A stretch of DNA of 7,914 bases from Bacteroides sp. (GTDB lineage Bacteria; Bacteroidota; Bacteroidia; Bacteroidales; Bacteroidaceae), in the NCBI RefSeq assembly GCF_030151085.1, contig NZ_JASLER010000030.1:1-7914 (forward strand), in the 5' to 3' direction. The notes beneath the pieces are model-generated. The model was not told the origin of the DNA. It searched no databases and worked only from the letters and a program-made list of their open reading frames with translations. Shown piece by piece: positions 1 to 6,494 of the stretch (position 1 is the first letter of the stretch; each line of letters opens with the position of its first letter). Position numbers and translations under genes: made by a program.

Positions 1-710
1 ATGACTTGCAAGATGCTTACAAGTCTATCCGTGAAGCTCTTTCACAAGCAGGAACCTACAATGACCGCAAGGTATCAGTAGATTTTGTAAATAGTGAGAA
101 ACTGACGGAAGATAATATAGAAGAAGCTTTGAAAGGCATGTCGGGTGTATTGATCGGTCCGGGCTTTGGCGAACGTGGCATTGCCGGTAAGTTTGTAGCT
201 ATTAAGTACGCACGCACACACGATATACCTACATTCGGTATTTGTCTGGGTATGCAATGTATTGCTATTGAATTTGCACGCAACGTATTGGGTTATGCCG
301 ATGCTAACTCACGCGAGATGGATGAAAAGACCCCTCACAATGTAATAGACATTATGGAAGAACAGAAGTCCATTACTAATATGGGAGGTACCATGCGTCT
401 GGGAGCTTACGAATGTGTATTGCAAAAAGGTAGTAAAGCATTCAAAGCATACGGAATGGAACATATCCAGGAACGTCATCGTCATCGTTATGAATTCAAC
501 AATGCATTCAAGAACGAATATGAGGAAGCCGGCATGAAATGTGCAGGTATAAATCCGGAATCGGACTTGGTAGAAATCGTTGAAATACCCAAACTGAAAT
601 GGTTTGTCGGTACTCAATTCCATCCGGAATATGGCAGTACAGTATTGAATCCGCATCCATTGTTCGTAGCGTTTGTGAAAGCAGCTATCGAAAATGAAAA
701 GCATTCATAG
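1..710 (+). CDS. pyrG: CTP synthase, C-terminal glutaminase part (5' end outside window)
   Basis: CTP synthase makes CTP from UTP, ATP and glutamine in the cytoplasm, the last step of de novo pyrimidine nucleotide synthesis. The reading frame is open from the left edge (in-frame codons begin at base 3), so roughly the first 300 residues, the synthase domain, lie outside. What remains is about 235 residues of class I glutamine amidotransferase domain. It shows the nucleophile motif GICLGMQC (catalytic Cys codon at 243-245), the family signature RHRHRYEFN (about 477-503), and QFHPEY with the catalytic His (621-623) and Glu (627-629). The opening residues DAYKSIREAL match the linker into this domain in other CTP synthases. 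A TTG at base 6 is an internal Leu codon, not the start. The stop is TAG, and yidC begins 29 bases later with no terminator between them, which suggests co-transcription. All catalytic residues of the visible domain are intact. Confidence 0.97.
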   Translation, partial: DLQDAYKSIREALSQAGTYNDRKVSVDFVNSEKLTEDNIEEALKGMSGVLIGPGFGERGIAGKFVAIKYARTHDIPTFGICLGMQCIAIEFARNVLGYADANSREMDEKTPHNVIDIMEEQKSITNMGGTMRLGAYECVLQKGSKAFKAYGMEHIQERHRHRYEFNNAFKNEYEEAGMKCAGINPESDLVEIVEIPKLKWFVGTQFHPEYGSTVLNPHPLFVAFVKAAIENEKHS

Positions 711-739
711 TTTATAATTTATAATTCAGAATTGATTAC

Positions 740-2590
740 ATGGACAAAAACACCATCACGGGTCTTGTTTTAATTGCTATTTTGTTAGTAGGTTTCAGCT
801 TTTTAAGCCGACCAAGCCAGGAGCAACTGGATGCACAACAGCACTACTATGACTCTATTGCCCAAGTGCAACAACGGGAAGCAGACCTGAAAGCTAAAAC
901 AGATGCAGCTCTTGCTAACGAAAAAAGCGGGGCAGCTACAGCCGTTGACTCCACTACCCTCTTCTTTGCAGCAAGTCAAGGAACTAACTCACAGATAACC
1001 ATCCAAAACAATCTTGCAGAGATAGTAGTTGACACCAAAGGTGGGCGTATTGCATCGGCAACACTGAAAGAATACATGGGGCAGGATAAAAAGACTCCCG
1101 TCACATTATTCAGCGGAGATGATGCTTCTATGAACTTCCTCTTTTACAATAAGAAGGGAGCCATTCAAACGGATGATTACTATTTCACTACTGTAAACCG
1201 TACAGATAGTACAGTTACTATGCGCTTATCGGCAGATAGTGTAAGTTATATTGATTTCACGTATGCCATGCATCCGAATACCTACCTGATAGATCTTTCT
1301 ATCCAGGCAGTAAATATGGAAAACTTGCTGGCAACTACCAACAATTTCCTAGACATTGAGTGGTCACAACGTGCACGTCAGATAGAGAAAGGATATACAT
1401 ACGAGAACCGTTTGTCGGAACTTACTTATAAAAAAGTGGGTAATGGCACTGACTATCTATCCGCTAATAAGGACGAATCGAAAGATATTCCCGAACGTTT
1501 GGATTGGATAGCCTTCAAAAACCAATTCTTCTCCTCAGTCTTCTTGGCTGACACCGACTTTGAAAAGACCAAGCTTAGTTCAAAGATGGAAGCCCAAGGC
1601 AGTGGTTATATAAAAGATTACTCTGCCGAAATGAGCACAAAGTTCGATCCAACTGGCAAAGAAGCTACTCAATTGTACTTCTACTTCGGTCCGAATCATT
1701 ACAAAACATTGACTGCTCTTGACAAAGGACGTACAGAGAAATGGGAACTGAACCGTTTGGTTTACTTAGGCTGGCCGGTTGTTCGTCAGATTAACCAATG
1801 GTTTACTATTAATATCTTCGACTGGTTGTCCGGTTGGGGACTTGGCATGGGTATCGTATTGCTGCTTATGACATTGATTGTAAAAGCTGTTGTATTCCCT
1901 GCTACTTGGAAGACATACATGTCATCTGCCAAAATGCGTGTATTGAAGCCGAAAATTGATGAAATCAATCAGAAGTATCCCAAGCAGGAAGATGCCATGA
2001 AGAAGCAGCAGGAAGTAATGGGACTTTATAGCCAATACGGTGTTAGTCCGATGGGCGGATGTCTGCCGATGCTGATACAATTCCCTATCCTGATGGCATT
2101 GTTTATGTTTGTACCAAGCGCTATTGAACTCCGTCAACAGAGCTTCTTATGGGCAGACGACCTCTCTACTTACGATGCGTTCATCAACTTCCCGTTCCAT
2201 GTACCCTTCCTGGGCAGCCATCTCAGCTTATTCTGTTTGCTGATGACGGTAACCAATATCTTGAACACGAAGTATATGATGCAACAGCAAGATACAGGTG
2301 CTAACCCTCAAATGGCAGCTATGAAGTGGATGTCGTACTTGATGCCTGTAATGTTCTTGTTTGTACTGAACGACTATCCTTCGGGATTGAACTACTACTA
2401 CTTCGTCTCTACTCTTATTAGTGTGGTAACAACTATTATTATGCGTAGAACCACCAATGAAGAAAAACTTTTGGCTCAATTGGAATCCAATAAGAAAGAT
2501 CCGAAGAAGATGAAGAAAACCGGTTTCGCAGCTCGTCTGGAAGCTATGCAGAAGCAGCAAGAACAGATGAAAGAAAGGCAGAAGAAGTAA
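740..2590 (+). CDS. yidC: Membrane protein insertase YidC
   Basis: YidC inserts and folds inner-membrane proteins, alone or with the Sec translocon. The 616-residue product has the Gram-negative layout. An N-terminal membrane anchor spans residues 7-24 (TGLVLIAILLVGFSFL). A large periplasmic beta-type domain follows to about 345. The conserved Oxa1/YidC core covers about 350-570. In the core I see the amphipathic and first core helix near 351-388, the charged cytoplasmic hairpin (AKMRVLKPKIDEINQKYP), the hallmark SPMGGCLPMLIQFP at 436-449, and further helices near 490-510 and 533-568. The groove position that is Arg366 in E. coli appears to be Lys382 here. The last 40 residues are strongly basic and predicted helical (KKDPKKMKKTGFAARLEAMQ), which in other YidC/Oxa1 proteins helps bind the ribosome. 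The ATG at 740 gives the expected N-terminal anchor. No promoter is seen in the short gap after pyrG, and a hairpin terminator follows the stop by 27 bases. Confidence 0.97.
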   Translation: MDKNTITGLVLIAILLVGFSFLSRPSQEQLDAQQHYYDSIAQVQQREADLKAKTDAALANEKSGAATAVDSTTLFFAASQGTNSQITIQNNLAEIVVDTKGGRIASATLKEYMGQDKKTPVTLFSGDDASMNFLFYNKKGAIQTDDYYFTTVNRTDSTVTMRLSADSVSYIDFTYAMHPNTYLIDLSIQAVNMENLLATTNNFLDIEWSQRARQIEKGYTYENRLSELTYKKVGNGTDYLSANKDESKDIPERLDWIAFKNQFFSSVFLADTDFEKTKLSSKMEAQGSGYIKDYSAEMSTKFDPTGKEATQLYFYFGPNHYKTLTALDKGRTEKWELNRLVYLGWPVVRQINQWFTINIFDWLSGWGLGMGIVLLLMTLIVKAVVFPATWKTYMSSAKMRVLKPKIDEINQKYPKQEDAMKKQQEVMGLYSQYGVSPMGGCLPMLIQFPILMALFMFVPSAIELRQQSFLWADDLSTYDAFINFPFHVPFLGSHLSLFCLLMTVTNILNTKYMMQQQDTGANPQMAAMKWMSYLMPVMFLFVLNDYPSGLNYYYFVSTLISVVTTIIMRRTTNEEKLLAQLESNKKDPKKMKKTGFAARLEAMQKQQEQMKERQKK

Positions 2591-2617
2591 TTACATATTT
2601 TAATTACTAACTTATAA

Positions 2618-2658
2618 GGGCTGCGCTATATTTTATGTAAAGCGTAGCCCTATTTTTA
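2618..2658 (+). terminator. Rho-independent terminator of yidC
   Basis: A 10-bp stem, GGGCTGCGCT (2618-2627) with AGCGTAGCCC (2641-2650), has one G-T wobble and a 13-base AT-rich loop. It is followed by TATTTTTAT. It lies 27 bases after the yidC stop and would close the pyrG-yidC transcript. Confidence 0.9.
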
Positions 2659-2664
2659 TCTTTA
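2634..2664 (+). promoter_or_regulatory. Possible weak promoter for the MATE gene, overlapping the terminator
   Basis: TATCTTTA at 2657-2664 matches seven of the eight positions of TAnnTTTG, counting the two free ones. TATG at 2634-2637, in the terminator loop, resembles the -33 TTTG with a 19-base spacer. The start codon at 2680 would leave a leader of only about 10 bases. The AT-rich context makes a chance match quite possible. Confidence 0.3.
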
Positions 2665-2679
2665 ATTTATAATAAACAC

Positions 2680-4011
2680 ATGAAAACTAAATATACTTAT
2701 AAGCAAATCTGGCTTATCTCTTATCCTATCCTTATCAGTCTTCTAATGGAGCAGATGATAGGTATGACTGACACCGCATTCCTGGGGCGTGTAGGCGAAG
2801 TGGAACTGGGAGCATCTGCCATTGCCGGTATATTCTACATGGTCATCTTTATGGTGGCTTTTGGTTTCAGTATCGGAACACAAATCCTTATTGCACGGCG
2901 TAATGGTGAAAAACGATATAAAGATATAGGAGAGTTGTTTTATCAAGGCATCTATTTCCAGATTGGAATGGCTGCGATAATGTTTATCCTTTCCTATTGC
3001 TTGTCACCGCTAATATTAAAACGTATTGTCAGTTCGGAGCATATATACGAAGCCGCTATCAGTTATCTACATTGGCGGGTATTCGGCGCTTTCTTTTCTT
3101 TCAGTGCAGTGATATTCCGTGCTTTCTTCTTAGGGACTACCCTAACTAAGACTCTGACTCTGAATTCCATTGTGATGGTACTGAGTAATGTCGTGTTCAA
3201 CTATATACTGATCTTTGGTAAATTTGGTTTTCCTGAGCTTGGTATTGCAGGTGCGGCTATAGGTTCATCATTGGCCGAATTGGTATCACTGATATTCTTC
3301 ATCCTGTATACCCGTTACCGCATCGATTGTCGTAAATATGGTTTGGACCGTATTCCTAAAATCAATTTTGGAGTACTGAAACGAATGCTGAATGTTTCTT
3401 TGTGGACAATGATACAGAATTCCGTCTCATTATCCACTTGGTTCCTCTTCTTCCTCTATGTAGAACACATGGGCGAACGTTCATTGGCCATCACGAATAT
3501 CGTGCGTAGTGTATCGGGCATTTTGTTCATGGTGATGATGGCATTTGCTTCTACTTGTGGGTCATTGGTCAGCAATTTGATCGGCTCAGGGAATACTGAT
3601 TGTGTGCAGGGAACTATCCGTCAGCATGTACGCATCGCCTACATATTTGTACTCCCATTGGCACTACTGTTTACACTATTTCCGAATTTAATATTAGGAA
3701 TCTATACAGATATGGTCGATCTGCAGCAAGCGTCCGTTCATTCCCTTTGGGTAATGTGTGCCGCCTATCTGTTCCTGGTGCCCGCCAATGTTTATTTCCA
3801 AGCCGTTTCAGGTACCGGAAATACACGTACAGCATTAGGCCTGGAAATGGGAACATTAGTTATCTACGTCGCCTATATCACCTACATTATCCTTTATTTA
3901 CAACTTGACGTAGCTATCTGCTGGACATCCGAAATGGTTTACTCCACCTTCATATTCCTCTTTAGCTGGATGTATATAAAGAAGGGAAACTGGCAGGGAA
4001 GAAGAATTTAA
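2680..4011 (+). CDS. MATE family multidrug/Na+ (or H+) antiporter
   Basis: This is a polytopic inner-membrane exporter of the MATE (NorM/DinF) family. Such proteins expel cationic drugs, dyes or metabolites in exchange for Na+ or H+; the substrate here cannot be told from sequence. The 443-residue length fits the usual 12 helices in two homologous bundles. The first helix region has the family pattern: a conserved Pro (P16), then MEQMIGMTDTAFLGRVG at residues 23-39. The first MatE domain runs from about 12 to 175. The second starts near 235 and includes ITNIVRSVSGILFMVMMAFAS and SLVSNLIGSGN, the mirror of the first-half loop. The C-terminus is short and basic (KKGNWQGRRI). The gene sits 89 bases after yidC, beyond a terminator, so it is probably its own unit or read by leak-through. 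No classic terminator follows its stop. Family assignment is firm and the substrate unknown. Confidence 0.93.
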   Translation: MKTKYTYKQIWLISYPILISLLMEQMIGMTDTAFLGRVGEVELGASAIAGIFYMVIFMVAFGFSIGTQILIARRNGEKRYKDIGELFYQGIYFQIGMAAIMFILSYCLSPLILKRIVSSEHIYEAAISYLHWRVFGAFFSFSAVIFRAFFLGTTLTKTLTLNSIVMVLSNVVFNYILIFGKFGFPELGIAGAAIGSSLAELVSLIFFILYTRYRIDCRKYGLDRIPKINFGVLKRMLNVSLWTMIQNSVSLSTWFLFFLYVEHMGERSLAITNIVRSVSGILFMVMMAFASTCGSLVSNLIGSGNTDCVQGTIRQHVRIAYIFVLPLALLFTLFPNLILGIYTDMVDLQQASVHSLWVMCAAYLFLVPANVYFQAVSGTGNTRTALGLEMGTLVIYVAYITYIILYLQLDVAICWTSEMVYSTFIFLFSWMYIKKGNWQGRRI

Positions 4012-4073
4012 GTTAGTTATGAGTGATTTTTTAGACATAAAAACAAAAGAACATATTATTTGCTACAGGCTTA

Positions 4074-4161
4074 CTATATCCTCTTATCCGTGTGAGGCAA
4101 CGCACTTATATGTGTAAGCTCACACACTAATCTGCGTTGGGCAACACACTTATCTGTGTAA
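4074..4161 (+). repeat. Array of four 22-bp tandem repeats upstream of dpp5
   Basis: Four head-to-tail units of exactly 22 bases lie at 4074-4095, 4096-4117, 4118-4139 and 4140-4161. The last unit (best core CACTTATCTGTGTAA, preceded by GGCAACA) matches the second at 20 of 22 positions, the third at 15 and the first at 13. The most conserved part is CWMATCYGYGT-like (CTTATCCGTGT, CTTATATGTGT, CTAATCTGCGT, CTTATCTGTGT). The stretch just upstream (4052-4073) and just downstream (4162-4183) does not fit the repeat. The array fills about half of the 192-base gap between the MATE gene and dpp5 and ends 5 bases before the -7 box, so it covers where -33 contacts should be. A spacing of two helical turns puts every unit on the same DNA face, as expected for regulator binding sites. 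This role is inferred. Confidence 0.85.
4090..4149. promoter_or_regulatory. Nested imperfect palindrome within the repeat array
   Basis: Three nested arms share nearly one centre near 4119. GTGTG (4090-4094) pairs with CACAC (4145-4149), CAACGCA (4098-4104) with TGCGTTG (4133-4139), and TGTGT (4111-4115) with ACACA (4122-4126) around the six-base loop AAGCTC. A TTA/TAA step (4106-4108 with 4128-4130) joins the inner two, giving up to 20 bp. There is also a local hairpin ACACA-CTTATC-TGTGT (4145-4159) followed by AATTTTG. It could be an operator, a cruciform, or a weak terminator for the MATE transcript. The T-run is too short for a confident terminator call. Confidence 0.5.
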
Positions 4162-4166
4162 TTTTG

Positions 4167-4174
4167 TATCTTTG
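4167..4174 (+). promoter_or_regulatory. Bacteroides -7 promoter box of dpp5
   Basis: TATCTTTG is a perfect match to the Bacteroides -7 consensus TAnnTTTG. It lies 29 bases before the dpp5 start codon, giving a short leader of about 20 bases. No TTTG-like -33 element sits 19-21 bases upstream; that region is the last 22-bp repeat (4140-4161). This would fit a promoter that depends on an activator. Confidence 0.65.
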
Positions 4175-4203
4175 CGTCAATTAATCGAAAATGAACATCA
4201 TAT

Positions 4204-6351
4204 ATGAAACAAGTAAATCTATTGCTTATGTCAGCAGCTATGACATTAGCCTCCTGTGGAGGAACAAAAGATGCCGGGCAAGATGCGGCAACGCTTATTC
4301 AGCGTTCGGAGGACATTAAGATCGAAGGCAAGCGTATGACTCCCGAAGCATTATGGGCTATGGGACGTATCGGCAGTATCGCCGTATCGTCCGACGAAAA
4401 ACAAATTGCCTATACGGTAGCTTACTACAGTGTACCGGAAAACAAGAGTAACAACGAAGTATTCGTTATGAATGCCGACGGTAGTGGTAACACACAAATT
4501 ACCCGTGACGCTTGGCAAGAAGGACAACCAACCTGGATCAAGGATGGTAAAAAGATCGCCTTCCTCTGCAACGAAAGCGGCAGCAACCAAATTTGGGAAA
4601 TGAATCCCGATGGTACCGAGCGTAAACAGTTGACCGAGTATGACGGCGATATCGAAGGCTTCTCCTTCTCTCCCGATGGTAAGAAACTACTTTTCATTGC
4701 CCAAGTAAAGACCGTAAAGAGCACTGCCGACCAGCATCCCGATCTACCTAAAGCAACCGGTATCATCGTTACCGACCTGATGTACAAACATTGGGATGAA
4801 TGGGTAACTACAGCTCCACACCCTTTTGTTGCCGACTTTGACAATACTGGTATCAGTAATATAAAAGACATCCTCGAAGGACTTCCGTTTGAAAGCCCGA
4901 TGAAACCTTGGGGTGGTATCGAGCAACTGGCATGGAGTCCTTCATCAGACAAAATAGCCTTCACCAGCCGCATGAAGGTAGGATTGGCTTATGCTATCTC
5001 TACCGACTCTGACATCTACGAGTATGATGTTGAAAAAGGCGGATTTATCAATCTTTGCAAGAAAGATGCCAAAGCATCGGACGGCAAGCAGGAAATGGCC
5101 GGATACGACACCAACCCGCAATACTCTCCCGATGGCAAATACATCGCTTGGCAGAGCATGGAGCGTGATGGTTACGAAGCAGACCAAAACCGTCTGTGTG
5201 TAATGGACCGTGCTACTGGTGAGAAGCGTTTTGTCAGCAAAGCATTCGAATCAAACGTAGATGCTTTCTTGTGGAACAAAGATTCTCAAAGTATTTACTT
5301 CACCGGCGTTTGGCATGGCGAAATACAAATCTATAACATCAATCTTGCAGATAATGATAAGTTGACTCAACTCACCGACGGTATGCACGACTATGGATCA
5401 TTTGCCCTCTGCGGTGATAAAATAATTGCTAAGCGTCAATCTATAAGCATGGCTGATGAGATTTATTCTTTGCCCCTCAAATATACCAGTGATTTTGCTG
5501 AAGCTACTCAGTTAACATTCGAGAACAAGCAGATATATGACCAGCTTGAAATGGGAAAAGTAGAAGCTCGTTGGATGAAGACTACCGATGGCAAACAGAT
5601 GCTTACTTGGGTTATCTATCCGCCTCAGTTTGATCCGAACAAGAAATATCCAACTATACTTTTCTGCGAAGGTGGTCCGCAAAGTCCTGTTAGCCAATTT
5701 TGGAGCTATCGCTGGAATTTCCAGATTATGGCAGCCAACGATTACATTATAGTAGCTCCTAATCGTCGTGGTCTTCCCGGCTTTGGTGTAGAATGGAACG
5801 AAGCTATCAGTGGCGATTACGGTGGTCAGTGTATGAAGGATTACTTCACCGCTATTGATGAAGTAGCTAAAGAGTCGTATGTTGACAAAGACCGTTTGGG
5901 CTGTGTAGGTGCCAGCTTCGGAGGTTTCTCTGTATACTGGCTTGCCGGTCATCACGACAAACGTTTCAAAGCCTTTATCGCTCACGATGGTATCTTCAAT
6001 ATGGAAATGCAATATTTGGAAACAGAAGAGAAATGGTTTGCCAACTGGGATATGGGTGGTGCCTATTGGGAAAAAGACAATAGCATCGCTCAACGTACTT
6101 TTGCCAATTCCCCGCACAAGTTCATTGATAAATGGGATACTCCTATCCTCTGTATCCACGGAGAAAAAGATTTCCGTATCCTTGCCAATCAAGCAATGGC
6201 TGCCTTCGATGCTGCTGTAATGCGTGGCGTTCCTGCCGAGTTGCTTATCTATCCGGATGAAAATCACTGGGTATTGAAACCTCAGAACGGCGTTTTGTGG
6301 CAACGTACTTTCTTTGAGTGGTTGGATAAATGGCTAAAACCAGCTAAATAA
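4204..6351 (+). CDS. dpp5: Lipoprotein S9 dipeptidyl peptidase, DPP5-type
   Basis: This is an envelope serine exopeptidase of family S9 that removes dipeptides from peptide N-termini, feeding amino acids to the cell. The start at 4204 gives a lipoprotein signal, with K2, a hydrophobic run and lipobox LASC (lipidated Cys18). The tail GGTKDAGQD has no strong run of acids, so whether it faces the periplasm or the surface is open. Residues about 45-430 form a beta-propeller with PD40/TolB-like repeats (MNADGSG near 89, MNPDGTERKQL, SFSPDGKKLLF near 156, YSPDGKYIAW near 306). The alpha/beta hydrolase domain spans about 490-713. It has EGGPQSPVSQF, PNRRGLPGFG, the nucleophile elbow GASFGG (Ser571), HGEKDFR (Asp656) and DENHW (His688), so the triad is complete. 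Long stretches match P. gingivalis DPP5 as I remember it (LMYKHWDEW, SGDYGGQ, YPDENHWVL). DPP4 enzymes instead have GWSYGG. The 715-residue length is near the family norm with a slightly longer N-terminus. It is likely monocistronic: own -7 box in front, strong terminator behind. Confidence 0.93.
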   Translation: MKQVNLLLMSAAMTLASCGGTKDAGQDAATLIQRSEDIKIEGKRMTPEALWAMGRIGSIAVSSDEKQIAYTVAYYSVPENKSNNEVFVMNADGSGNTQITRDAWQEGQPTWIKDGKKIAFLCNESGSNQIWEMNPDGTERKQLTEYDGDIEGFSFSPDGKKLLFIAQVKTVKSTADQHPDLPKATGIIVTDLMYKHWDEWVTTAPHPFVADFDNTGISNIKDILEGLPFESPMKPWGGIEQLAWSPSSDKIAFTSRMKVGLAYAISTDSDIYEYDVEKGGFINLCKKDAKASDGKQEMAGYDTNPQYSPDGKYIAWQSMERDGYEADQNRLCVMDRATGEKRFVSKAFESNVDAFLWNKDSQSIYFTGVWHGEIQIYNINLADNDKLTQLTDGMHDYGSFALCGDKIIAKRQSISMADEIYSLPLKYTSDFAEATQLTFENKQIYDQLEMGKVEARWMKTTDGKQMLTWVIYPPQFDPNKKYPTILFCEGGPQSPVSQFWSYRWNFQIMAANDYIIVAPNRRGLPGFGVEWNEAISGDYGGQCMKDYFTAIDEVAKESYVDKDRLGCVGASFGGFSVYWLAGHHDKRFKAFIAHDGIFNMEMQYLETEEKWFANWDMGGAYWEKDNSIAQRTFANSPHKFIDKWDTPILCIHGEKDFRILANQAMAAFDAAVMRGVPAELLIYPDENHWVLKPQNGVLWQRTFFEWLDKWLKPAK

Positions 6352-6371
6352 TAAGATTTCAAAGATTATAC

Positions 6372-6422
6372 ATAAGTAGTCCTCGGCTCTTTTATTAAGA
6401 ACTGGGGACTACTTATTTTTTT
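6372..6422 (+). terminator. Rho-independent terminator of dpp5
   Basis: A long hairpin begins about 20 bases after the dpp5 stop. Its outer 13-bp stem pairs 6372-6384 (ATAAGTAGTCCTC) with 6404-6416 (GGGGACTACTTAT) and has one T-G wobble. The pairing continues inward (GG with CT, then TCTT with AAGA after one mismatch) to a five-base loop TTATT. A run of seven T follows at 6416-6422. Its core resembles that of the hairpin at 7643-7696. Confidence 0.93.
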
Positions 6423-6425
6423 AAT

Positions 6426-6457
6426 CATGAAATATAAATGTTATTTTTATATCTTTG
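6426..6457 (+). promoter_or_regulatory. Likely promoter of the DUF418 gene
   Basis: TATCTTTG at 6450-6457 fits the Bacteroides -7 box TAnnTTTG exactly. CATG at 6426-6429, with a 20-base spacer, is a poor -33 (two of four bases). The box starts just after the dpp5 terminator and lies 37 bases before the start codon, as expected for an independent unit. Confidence 0.6.
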
Positions 6458-6494
6458 CAGCCATAGCACAAATAAACTCATTTAAAGTAATATT

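Noticed and set aside
309..704. Open frame of 131 codons opposite pyrG
   Set aside because: It is fully antisense to the conserved glutaminase domain, and the protein has no family features.
4019..4117. Small plus-strand frame of 32 codons after the MATE gene (begins MSDFLDIKTKEH)
   Set aside because: It runs into the tandem repeat array, has no recognisable feature, and there is no evidence of translation. It could be reconsidered if conserved in relatives.
4096..4161. Repeat array considered as a CRISPR array
   Set aside because: The units are contiguous with no unique spacers, and no cas genes are nearby.
4133..4161. GTTGGGCAAC-like inverted sequence considered as an integron attC or other recombination site
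   Set aside because: The core does not fit the attC R' and R'' boxes, and no integrase or gene cassette is present.
4191..4319. Upstream ATG at 4191 opening a 42-codon frame that overlaps the dpp5 start
   Set aside because: It is out of frame with the lipoprotein signal peptide and has no similarity. Only ATG 4204 gives a proper lipobox.
4425..4973. Open frame of 182 codons on the minus strand inside dpp5
   Set aside because: It is antisense to the propeller region, has low-complexity Ser/Leu-rich sequence and no promoter or domain.
5512..6303. Long open frame (263 codons) on the minus strand inside dpp5
   Set aside because: It lies wholly opposite a well-supported S9 catalytic domain, has no recognisable motif, and is explained by the codon use of the sense gene.
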